A stretch of 5,152 nt of DNA, from positions 1-5,152 of the forward strand of contig DAOTTW010000152.1 of assembly GCA_034437615.1 (NCBI GenBank), in the 5' to 3' direction. Position numbers and translations under genes: made by a program. The notes beneath the pieces are model-generated. The model did no database searches. It saw only the letters and a list, made by a program, of their open reading frames with translations, and was not told the DNA's origin. The stretch is from DAOTTW01 sp034437615 (GTDB taxonomy: Bacteria > Chloroflexota > Anaerolineae > Aggregatilineales > Phototrophicaceae). This document shows positions 1 through 5,152 of this stretch, in pieces. Every line of letters starts with the position of its first letter. The first letter of the stretch is position 1.

Positions 1-119
1 GCCATAAAATACAGTCGTTTTCGGTAGCGGACGCAGCAAGCCGCGTCCCTACACAGCCGTTTTGGACCGTAGGGACGCCATTCTTGGCGTCCGGGGCGGC
101 GTTAGCCGCCATAAAATAC
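1..119. repeat. Intergenic repeat array with nested hairpins, continuing past the left edge
   Basis: Direct repeats: GCCATAAAATAC occurs at 1-12 and 108-119, and ACAG(T/C)CGTTTT at 11-21 and 53-63, giving a diverged 42-nt tandem unit. Hairpins: GGACGC...GCGTCC (29-34 with 43-48), perfect 8-bp GGACGCCA-TTCT-TGGCGTCC (73-92), and perfect 6-bp GGCGGC-GTTA-GCCGCC (95-110). GCGTCCCTAC (43-52) is also an exact reverse complement of GTAGGGACGC (69-78), so a longer alternative pairing is possible. The stretch lies downstream of the operon and no reading frame or U-tract is seen. It may protect or end the transcript, but it looks mainly like a genome-wide intergenic repeat of the kind I associate with Chloroflexota. 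Confidence 0.65.
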
Positions 120-138
120 GATCAAACATCAAATACCT

Positions 139-154
139 ACCCCTGTAAAGAGGT
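139..154. repeat. Small hairpin downstream of the operon
   Basis: In the minus-strand transcript ACCUCU-UUAC-AGGGGU can form a 6-bp stem with one G-U pair and a 4-nt loop. The adjacent 161-173 region is purine-rich (AGGGGGTGAGGG), so the transcript there is C-rich. There is no following U-tract, so this is only a weak candidate for 3'-end formation. Confidence 0.3.
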
Positions 155-196
155 GGATTGAGGGGGTGAGGGCCAATTCGCGGGCAAAATATGCCT

Positions 197-246
197 GCCT
201 GAGTCGTTACCAGTGGCGACACACACAGACTGGCCTGAGTCGTTAC
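197..246. repeat. Pair of 14-bp direct repeats just after the operon stop codon
   Basis: GCCTGAGTCGTTAC occurs at 197-210 and again, identically, at 233-246, with a start-to-start spacing of 36 bp. The second copy lies 4 bp from the stop codon of the GH63-like gene (251-253). Between them CCAGT (210-214) and ACTGG (229-233) could pair around a 14-nt loop containing an AC run. Possible meanings are a small local duplication, the footprint of an excised element, or a binding-site pair; none can be chosen from one copy of the genome. Confidence 0.5.
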
Positions 247-250
247 GCTG

Positions 251-2932
251 TCATCGCGATTTTTTGTCTCCGTTGCTCTGCTGTATCAGTGCTGCGACGA
301 GGCCCGTCCAGCCCGTTTGATGGCTTGCGCCCAGGCCCGCGCCGTTGTCGCCATGAAAATACTCATGGAATAGCAGCAGATCACGCCAGTTAGGGTCGCT
401 TTGAAAGACTTCCAGGCCGCCGTAGATGGCACGCCTACCGTCGTTATCACGCAGGAAAAGCCGTTCTAGGCGGCGCGAAAGCTCATCTGCGACGGCATCC
501 AGGTTCATCATAACGCCGCTGCCTGTGGGCATCTCCACCTGAAAATCGTCGCCGTAGTAACGGTAGTATTTACGCAACGACTCGATCAGCAGGTAGTTAA
601 TCGGGAACCAGATCGGCCCGCGCCAGTTGGAATTGCCACCGAACAAGCCGCTGAGCGACTCCGCAGGCTGATAATTGATGCTAAAGGTGCTGCCATCCAG
701 ATGCAGGACGAACGGGTTGGCCTCATGGTATTTGCTGACGGAGCGAATGCCATAGGGCGACAGGAATTCGTTTTCGTCCAGCATGTAGCGCAGCACGGAG
801 CGCATTCGCTGTGGTGTGGGGATGCTGATGATGTGTGCACGGTAGTCGTCTTCAAATGTACACAGCATGTTACCTGTCAGTTGTGGGCGGTTGTTTTGCA
901 TCCAATCGACGCTTTGGCGGAAGCGCGGCATCTGCTCCAGGGTTTCATGGCCGATGGTCTCGATGGCAATCAGCGGCATCAGCCCGACCAGTGAGCGCAC
1001 GCGCAGCGGTTCGGCGCGGCCACCTGGAAGGCGCAGCACATCGTAGAAGAAGCCATCTTGTTCATCCCATAGGCCCGTGCCGAGGTGTGCTTCGTCGCTC
1101 ATGGCGGCGGCGATTTGCAGGAAGTGCTCGAAGAATTTGATGGCCATGTCTTCGTAAGCGTCGTCATCGGCGGCGAGTTCCAGCGCGATATTCATCATGG
1201 TCAGCGAATAGAAGCCCATCCAGCTTGTGCCGTCGCTCTGGTCCAATCTGCCACCTGTGGGCAAGGAGGCGCTGCGGTCGAAGATGCTGATGTTATCTAA
1301 GCCCAGGAAGCCGCCCTGAAAGACGTTGTTATCGTCGGCGTCCTTGCGGTTGACCCACCAGGTAAAGTTCAGCAGCATCTTGTTGAACACGCGCTTGAGG
1401 AAAGTCTGATCGCGCTTGTCGTCTAGCTCATAGACGCGCCAGGCGGCCCAGGCATGGACGGGCGGGTTGACATCAGCGAAGGCCCATTCATAAGCGGGAA
1501 GCTGCCCGTTGGGGTGCATGTACCATTCGCGGGTGAGCGTGATAAGCTGCGCTTTTGCGAAATCGACATCCAGCATGGCCAGCGGGATGCAGTGAAAGGC
1601 TAAATCCCAGCCGGCATACCAGGGGTATTCCCATTTATCGGGCATGGAGATAACGTCATAGTTGTTCAGGTGCCGCCATTCGTGGTTGCGGCCATCTTTG
1701 CGGCTGTGCGGCGGCTGGCCGATGGGGTCCCCGTCCAACCATTGATCGACATCGTAGTAATATAGCTGCTTGGTCCACAGCATCCCGGCGAGGGCCTGGC
1801 GCTGTACGCGCTTTTCGTCGTCGCTCAGCCCTGCGGGGTGGATGCTGTCGTAAAATGCGTCGGCTTCTGCAATGCGCCCATTCCAGATTTTGTCGATACC
1901 GCGAAAGGGCGCTTTGCGTTGTGTGTCACACAGGCGTAGCTGTACGGTTTGCGTCTGGCCCGGTGCAAGGATCAGGTGAAAGACGGCGGCGCTTTTGGTG
2001 CCGGTCTGCTCTGGATTGATGGTGTAGACGTTGCCATTGACGATGGTTTCATGGAAGGCGTCTTTGACGTATAGTGAAGGGTTTTCACCGCCGAAAATGC
2101 GCTTGGCGTTGGTCTCATTCTCGGTGAAGATCAGTCGGTCCGCGTTGTCGGCGTATAGATAGAAGGGCTGATCGCCAAAGGCGGGATGATCCATGCGTAC
2201 AGCCCGCACCTTTTCGGAGATGTCAACGGCTTGCAGGTGCGGTTTGGTCGGCACGTCCCCCATCGGCCCCGCGTCGTAACCCCAGGCCCAGGTATTGCGG
2301 AACCAGGCTTGCGGCAGCAGCGTCAGTGGGGCCTTGTCTGGCCCGTGATTGGTGGCGCTGATGCGGATCAGGATGTCGTTGGCGTCGGCCTTCGCATATT
2401 CAATGAGCACATCAAAGTAACGATCCTCAGCGAAAACCCCGGTATCCAGCAATTCGTATTCAAATTCGTCAAAACCGCGCCGGGCATTCTCTGCGACCAA
2501 TTCACCATACGGATAGGCGGCCTGTGGATACTTATACAGCATTTTCATGTAGCTGTGCGTGGGGGTGTTATCCAGGTAGAAGTAGTATTCTTTCACGTCC
2601 TCGCCATGATTGCCCTGATTGCCCGTCAGCCCAAAGAGGCGCTCTTTGAGGATGGGGTCATTGTGGTTCCAGAGGGCCAGCGCAAAGCACAGGTATTGCT
2701 TGTCGTCGCTGATACCTGCTAGCCCGTCCTCATTCCAGCGGTAGGCGCGGCTGCGGGCGTGGTCATGTGGGAAGAACTCCCAGGCTTCGCCAGTGGCGCT
2801 GTAATCCTCGCGGACCGTACCCCAGGCGCGTTCGCTGAGGTACGGCCCCCAGCGCTGCCATTTATCTTTTTTATCTTTTTTGTCTTTATTATAGTCAGCA
2901 TAGTCATTGTGTATGGCGTTATGTTCGTTCAT
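251..2932 (-). CDS. GH63/MGH1-like glycoside hydrolase (bacterial 'glucosidase')
   Basis: 893 aa, about the usual length for this large bacterial family related to GH63 (processing alpha-glucosidase I, mannosylglycerate hydrolase, YgjK). Expected role: exo-hydrolysis of a terminal alpha-linked sugar by inversion; the substrate is not readable from sequence. Probably cytoplasmic (no signal peptide). After a variable Lys/Asp-rich leader (16-24) comes the family signature WGPYLSERAWGTVREDYS (28-45), then FFPHDHARSRAYRW (53-66) and EDVKEYYFYLDNTPTHSYMK (111-130). These belong to an N-terminal beta-sandwich of about 340 residues. The (alpha/alpha)6 barrel follows from about 375, with WEYPWYAGWDLAFHC (434-448), GLDNISIFDRS (544-554), LWDEQDGFFYDVLR (621-634), NWRGPIWFPINYLLIESL (769-786) and FHEYFHGDNGAG (855-866), ending HQTGWTGLVA (871-880). 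By analogy with GH63 structures, D443 is the candidate general acid and E857 the candidate general base (inference). The start at 2932 is the only reasonable one: the next Met is at residue 129, inside the conserved domain. Its Shine-Dalgarno is weak (GGGCAGG about 9 nt upstream), consistent with translation coupled to the preceding gene. Confidence 0.93.
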   Translation of the reverse strand: MNEHNAIHNDYADYNKDKKDKKDKWQRWGPYLSERAWGTVREDYSATGEAWEFFPHDHARSRAYRWNEDGLAGISDDKQYLCFALALWNHNDPILKERLFGLTGNQGNHGEDVKEYYFYLDNTPTHSYMKMLYKYPQAAYPYGELVAENARRGFDEFEYELLDTGVFAEDRYFDVLIEYAKADANDILIRISATNHGPDKAPLTLLPQAWFRNTWAWGYDAGPMGDVPTKPHLQAVDISEKVRAVRMDHPAFGDQPFYLYADNADRLIFTENETNAKRIFGGENPSLYVKDAFHETIVNGNVYTINPEQTGTKSAAVFHLILAPGQTQTVQLRLCDTQRKAPFRGIDKIWNGRIAEADAFYDSIHPAGLSDDEKRVQRQALAGMLWTKQLYYYDVDQWLDGDPIGQPPHSRKDGRNHEWRHLNNYDVISMPDKWEYPWYAGWDLAFHCIPLAMLDVDFAKAQLITLTREWYMHPNGQLPAYEWAFADVNPPVHAWAAWRVYELDDKRDQTFLKRVFNKMLLNFTWWVNRKDADDNNVFQGGFLGLDNISIFDRSASLPTGGRLDQSDGTSWMGFYSLTMMNIALELAADDDAYEDMAIKFFEHFLQIAAAMSDEAHLGTGLWDEQDGFFYDVLRLPGGRAEPLRVRSLVGLMPLIAIETIGHETLEQMPRFRQSVDWMQNNRPQLTGNMLCTFEDDYRAHIISIPTPQRMRSVLRYMLDENEFLSPYGIRSVSKYHEANPFVLHLDGSTFSINYQPAESLSGLFGGNSNWRGPIWFPINYLLIESLRKYYRYYGDDFQVEMPTGSGVMMNLDAVADELSRRLERLFLRDNDGRRAIYGGLEVFQSDPNWRDLLLFHEYFHGDNGAGLGASHQTGWTGLVAALIQQSNGDKKSR
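2861..2887 (-). repeat. 9-bp codon repeat encoding a Lys/Asp run in the GH63-like protein
   Basis: Near the start of the GH63-like gene, tandem GAY-AAA-AAA codon units encode residues 16-24 (KDKKDKKDK). The DNA contains two A6 tracts on the coding strand (2867-2872 and 2876-2881). This sits in the variable, probably flexible leader before the conserved WGPYLSERAWGT block, so length changes in whole 9-bp units would be tolerated. The A6 runs could permit polymerase slippage, though nothing here shows that it happens. Confidence 0.6.
2929..2932 (-). promoter_or_regulatory. ATGA stop/start overlap, translational coupling site
   Basis: Read on the minus strand, the four bases are ATGA. The TGA ends the debranching-enzyme gene after ...AGQIA, and the ATG starts the GH63-like gene (MNEHN...). 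With no strong ribosome binding site of its own, the second gene is probably translated by ribosomes terminating on the first. This is the best evidence that the two enzymes are one operon made in linked amounts. Confidence 0.88.
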
Positions 2933-4911
2933 GCGATTTGGCCTGCCCGGATCAGATCGTAGGCGCGTAGGACTTCGGCAACGCTCCAGGCCTGTGCGAT
3001 GGCGGCGCGTGGTGCATACGGACGGTTGCCCTGTGCGGCTTCGGGCAGGGTGCCGATGCCATAGCTCGTTGTGTTGTGCATGAATGGCTCCAGGTAGCGC
3101 CAGGCGGCGTCAACGTCCTGATACACGCGCAAGTGGGCTGCGATGAACGGCCCGATCAGCCATGTCCAGATCGTACCCTGATGATAAGCTGAATCGCGGT
3201 CGTAGGGCGTGCCGCCGTAGTTGCCGCTGTAACCCTTTTGGCCTGGTGCGAGGCTGTGCAGGCCCATCGAGGTGTAGAGTTCACGCGCACAGACATCGAC
3301 AACGGCCTGCTGCTGTTGTGCTGGCAGAGGGCTATGTGTAAGCGAGACAGCGAAAATCTGGTTGGGTCGCAGCAGGGCGTCATGCGTGCCATCTGGCGTA
3401 TCCAACACATCATACAGGTAGCCTGCCGCCGCATTCCAGAAGCGCGCAAAGCTGGCCTGCACTTTGTCGGCGGTTTGCGTGTAGTCATTTGGGTTTTGGT
3501 TTAGGATGATGGCAAAATCCGCCATGATGCGCAGCGCGTTATACCACAGCGCGTTAATCTCGACGGCTTTACCTGTGCGCGGCGTGACCACCCAATCGCC
3601 AATTTTGGCGTCCATCCAGGTTAACTGTACGCCTTCTTCACCAGAATAGAGCAGCGCGTCGTCGGGGTCGGCCTTGATATGATAGCGGGTGCCGTGCTCG
3701 TGCCATTCGATGATCTCCTGTAGCTTGGGGTAGAGGTCATGCAGCAGGGATTCGTCCTGCGTTTGCTGGTAGGTGGCGCGGATGGCCTCAAAATACCAGA
3801 GGGTCGCGTCAACGGTGTTGTATTCGGGGTCGTCGCCTGTATCGGGGAAGCGGTTGGGCAGCATACCATTGTTGACGTATTCGCCATAGGTGCGCAGGAT
3901 GGAAGCGGCTTCGTCGGCGCGGTTGGTCGTCAGCGTCAAACCGGGCAGGCTAATCATTGTATCGCGCCCCCAATCCCCGAACCAGTGATAGCCTGCGATG
4001 ACAGAGCGCCCGTTGGGGTTGCCGCCGTGTGGCCGCCGCACGATGAACTGATCCGCCGCCAGCACAAGCTGCTGAATCCATTGTGGCGCATCAGCCTTAC
4101 CGCTAATCGTAATCAGATCATGGCCACGAGCGCGTTCCTCGCGGTAGGCCGATGCGCCGTCCAGGTTGATTTCAGAATCCAGCGTGGCGACGATTGTCAC
4201 GCTATCGCCTGGTTGCAGTGTGGCTGTGAAGGTGCTGCCGTGCAGTTGATCCGCGAGATCATCCAAGCCGCGCTGATTTTCCCATCTCAGGAAGAACGAG
4301 CGATACCAGGCGTGTTCCTGCTGAACCTGTGCGCCCGTGCTGAGCAGATAATAGGGCATGGCGGTATCGTGTGCGACGACCCGAATGCCATTGGGCACGT
4401 CTTCGATGTTCAAGGCCCAGCCATCAGCGCGGGTGTTAACGTGGAAGTCGGTGTAATTGATGAGGGCTTTTACGTTGAGTGTCAGCGCTTGCGTGGCACG
4501 GGCTAGCGTGTAATGAATGTAGGTTATATTCTCACCATGCTGCATCCAGATGCGCTTTTGCAGTTGCGCATCGCCAACGGCATAGGTCCAGACGGGTATG
4601 CTGCCTTCGAGGTGAAAGCGTTCGAGGTGATAGTAGCCCTTCGGGGCCAGCGCGGCGTCCTTCGTCTGCCACTGGTTTGTAAAGACATCCACCGTGCGGC
4701 CATCATAGGTCAGGGTTTCATCGAGTTTGCTGAGCAGCAGCGTGCGGCCCAGTGGTGGCTTCAGCGCAGCGACCAGTAGGCCGTGATAGCGGCGCGTGAT
4801 TAAGCCTGCAATGGTGCCGGAGGCGTAGCCGCCGATGCCGTTTGTCACCAGCCATTCACGCTCTACATTCGTATGCGCGTTGCTGACGATAGCGCGTCCA
4901 AAATCAAACAT
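2929..4911 (-). CDS. Glycogen debranching enzyme, amylo-alpha-1,6-glucosidase type (GDE_N + GDE_C)
   Basis: 660 aa. Expected role: hydrolysis of alpha-1,6-linked glucose branch stubs in glycogen or limit dextrins, in the cytoplasm (no signal peptide or membrane segment seen). Residues about 15-270 match the bacterial GDE N-terminal domain, with EWLVTNGIGGYASGT (19-33), TRRYHGLLVAALKPP (39-53) and LLLSKLDE (58-65). Residues about 275-655 match the (alpha/alpha)6 GDE_C domain, with WFGDWGRDTM (310-319), LPNRFPD (351-357), YNTVDATLWYF (364-374), TWMDAKIGDW (431-440), TPRTGKAVEINAL (443-455), AYHQGTIWTWLIGPF (575-589) and a final AIAQAWSVAEVLRA (637-650). From memory, the TWMD...TPR.G.AVEI and W.GRD blocks recur in the amylo-glucosidase half of eukaryotic debranching enzyme, so D434 is the candidate general acid (inference). 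There is no GH13-type glucanotransferase half, as usual for short bacterial forms of this length. The ATG at 4911 is supported by AGAGGA 5 nt upstream and by domain homology beginning within about 20 residues. The stop overlaps the next gene's start. Family call is very secure; exact substrate is less so. Confidence 0.95.
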   Translation of the reverse strand: MFDFGRAIVSNAHTNVEREWLVTNGIGGYASGTIAGLITRRYHGLLVAALKPPLGRTLLLSKLDETLTYDGRTVDVFTNQWQTKDAALAPKGYYHLERFHLEGSIPVWTYAVGDAQLQKRIWMQHGENITYIHYTLARATQALTLNVKALINYTDFHVNTRADGWALNIEDVPNGIRVVAHDTAMPYYLLSTGAQVQQEHAWYRSFFLRWENQRGLDDLADQLHGSTFTATLQPGDSVTIVATLDSEINLDGASAYREERARGHDLITISGKADAPQWIQQLVLAADQFIVRRPHGGNPNGRSVIAGYHWFGDWGRDTMISLPGLTLTTNRADEAASILRTYGEYVNNGMLPNRFPDTGDDPEYNTVDATLWYFEAIRATYQQTQDESLLHDLYPKLQEIIEWHEHGTRYHIKADPDDALLYSGEEGVQLTWMDAKIGDWVVTPRTGKAVEINALWYNALRIMADFAIILNQNPNDYTQTADKVQASFARFWNAAAGYLYDVLDTPDGTHDALLRPNQIFAVSLTHSPLPAQQQQAVVDVCARELYTSMGLHSLAPGQKGYSGNYGGTPYDRDSAYHQGTIWTWLIGPFIAAHLRVYQDVDAAWRYLEPFMHNTTSYGIGTLPEAAQGNRPYAPRAAIAQAWSVAEVLRAYDLIRAGQIA

Positions 4912-4916
4912 GATAA

Positions 4917-4922
4917 TCCTCT
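4917..4922 (-). promoter_or_regulatory. Shine-Dalgarno of the debranching-enzyme gene
   Basis: The minus strand reads AGAGGA-TTATC-ATG: a purine-rich anti-16S match 5 nt before the start codon. It fixes the start at 4911 and contrasts with the weak site in front of the second gene. Confidence 0.8.
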
Positions 4923-4954
4923 ATTTCGATTAAATGGGGTTAAATTCAGCGCGA

Positions 4955-4970
4955 CGAGTTTTCGAGTTTG
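4955..4970. repeat. 8-bp tandem repeat in the leader region
   Basis: CGAGTTTT (4955-4962) is followed immediately by CGAGTTTG (4963-4970), within the presumed untranslated leader of the operon. Nearby, TTAAAT occurs at 4930-4935 and again at 4940-4945, spaced one helical turn. Function unknown; both may be chance in an AT-richer leader. Confidence 0.3.
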
Positions 4971-4986
4971 TCTGTTTCATGTGACC

Positions 4987-5015
4987 ATTATAACGCGCTG
5001 TGGCCTGTGTGCTAC
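4987..5015 (-). promoter_or_regulatory. Putative sigma70-type promoter of the two-gene operon
   Basis: On the minus strand a perfect TATAAT lies at 4992-4987. Exactly 17 bp upstream is GTAGCA (5015-5010), which matches the TTGACA consensus at only three of six positions. Transcription would start near 4980, giving a leader of about 70 nt before the ATG at 4911. The -10 element is convincing in sequence and position. The weak -35 suggests dependence on an activator, or that the promoter is weak. It is the only good -10 in the upstream region at a sensible distance. Confidence 0.55.
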
Positions 5016-5032
5016 CGCTGCTGCTGCGGTAG
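5012..5032. repeat. 7-bp inverted repeat overlapping the -35 region, possible operator
   Basis: CTACCGC (5012-5018) and GCGGTAG (5026-5032) form a perfect dyad around the 7-nt centre TGCTGCT. It overlaps the putative -35 hexamer (5010-5015) and extends upstream, with its centre about 40 bp before the predicted transcription start. That position suits a dimeric regulator. The centre also makes a short GCT/GCA triplet run. It could instead be the edge of the neighbouring hairpin cluster. No regulator family can be assigned. Confidence 0.4.
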
Positions 5033-5037
5033 TGACT

Positions 5038-5152
5038 ACTGAGGTACGTGTCCCATGCTCAGTCGCCAGACGTTAAAACGTCCGGCTCCGGTACCGACAA
5101 GCCTGCTAAAGCAGGCTGTATGCAGCGTGCAATAGCCCCCTTCAGGGGGGTT
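5038..5152. repeat. Intergenic hairpin/palindrome cluster, continuing past the right edge
   Basis: No gene is seen here; the stretch is nearly filled by small inverted repeats. They are ACTGAG/CTCAGT (5038-5043 with 5058-5063); GACGT-TAAA-ACGTC (5069-5082); CCGG-CT-CCGG (5082-5091); the palindrome CGGTACCG (5089-5096); AGCCTGC-TAAA-GCAGGCT (5100-5117, 7-bp stem); TGCA-GCG-TGCA (5121-5131); and CCCCC-TTCA-GGGGG (5136-5149). Two stems share the identical loop TAAA, and three of the main stems have 4-nt loops. The arrangement resembles a modular REP- or MITE-like intergenic repeat rather than chance. None is followed by a T-run in either direction, so a terminator role for a gene beyond the edge is not well supported. 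The last hairpin sits 3 nt from the window end, so the element is probably incomplete. Confidence 0.6.

Noticed and set aside
73..110. Perfect hairpins as intrinsic terminators of the operon
   Set aside because: Stem strength is adequate but neither strand has a T-run directly after the stem, so the evidence for rho-independent termination is insufficient.
1..119. CRISPR array
   Set aside because: Repeats are diverged, only two copies each, with unequal periods and internal hairpins instead of uniform spacers; no cas gene is present.
166..393. 75-codon plus-strand frame covering the end of the GH63-like gene and the downstream spacer
   Set aside because: Arg/Ser/Cys-rich, low-quality translation that overlaps conserved antisense coding sequence; no recognisable domain.
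2186..2722. 178-codon plus-strand open frame opposite the GH63-like gene
   Set aside because: Same codon-aligned antisense situation; it covers highly conserved family residues on the other strand and has no recognisable product.
3739..4506. 255-codon plus-strand open frame opposite the debranching-enzyme gene
   Set aside because: It is codon-aligned with the antisense strand of a clearly conserved gene, so its openness only reflects the rarity of TTA, CTA and TCA codons there. The translation shows no recognisable motif.
4929..4934. Second possible -10 (TTTAAT on the minus strand) nearer the start codon
   Set aside because: Transcription would begin at about the Shine-Dalgarno itself, leaving no usable leader; the TATAAT at 4987-4992 fits better.
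4873..5076. 67-codon plus-strand frame crossing the upstream control region
   Set aside because: No ribosome site, no motif, and it runs through the promoter and hairpins of the opposite-strand operon.
5136..5152. CCCCC-TTCA-GGGGG hairpin as a terminator for a neighbouring gene
   Set aside because: Only TT follows before the window ends, and on the other strand no U-tract follows; it fits the hairpin repeat cluster better.

Overview
The window holds two complete, tightly coupled carbohydrate-hydrolase genes on the minus strand. They are flanked on both sides by short intergenic regions rich in small perfect hairpins. Neither flank contains a credible protein gene, and I see no tRNA, rRNA, CRISPR array or transposase gene.

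Layout in transcription order (right to left). Positions 5038-5152 hold a cluster of perfect hairpins and palindromes that runs off the window edge. Positions 4912-5037 are the upstream control region: a 7-bp dyad, a putative promoter with a perfect TATAAT, a leader of roughly 70 nt, and a good Shine-Dalgarno sequence. Positions 2929-4911 encode a 660-aa glycogen-debranching-type amylo-alpha-1,6-glucosidase. Positions 251-2932 encode an 893-aa GH63/MGH1-like glycoside hydrolase. Its ATG overlaps the first gene's TGA as ATGA, so the two are almost certainly one transcript with coupled translation. Positions 1-250 hold a 14-bp direct repeat, a small hairpin and a second hairpin-rich repeat array that runs off the left edge. 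I found no classical U-tract terminator.

How the genes work together: both products look cytoplasmic (no signal peptide or membrane segment) and both should be (alpha/alpha)6-barrel exo-acting glycosidases. The debranching enzyme should remove single alpha-1,6-linked glucose stubs. The partner probably releases a terminal sugar from an alpha-linked oligosaccharide or glycoside, but its substrate cannot be read from sequence. The simplest reading is a small operon for turnover of storage alpha-glucan or a related alpha-glucoside.

Organism: bacterial, moderately GC-rich by eye (mid-50s percent), with a bacterial Shine-Dalgarno and -10 box. The hairpin-rich spacers of the 'GTAGGGACGC...GCGTCC' kind, together with this enzyme pair, remind me of Chloroflexota (Anaerolineae-like) genomes. 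Cyanobacteria are a weaker alternative. This is pattern memory, not a database match. The genes belong to known families; the least explained DNA is in the two flanking repeat clusters.
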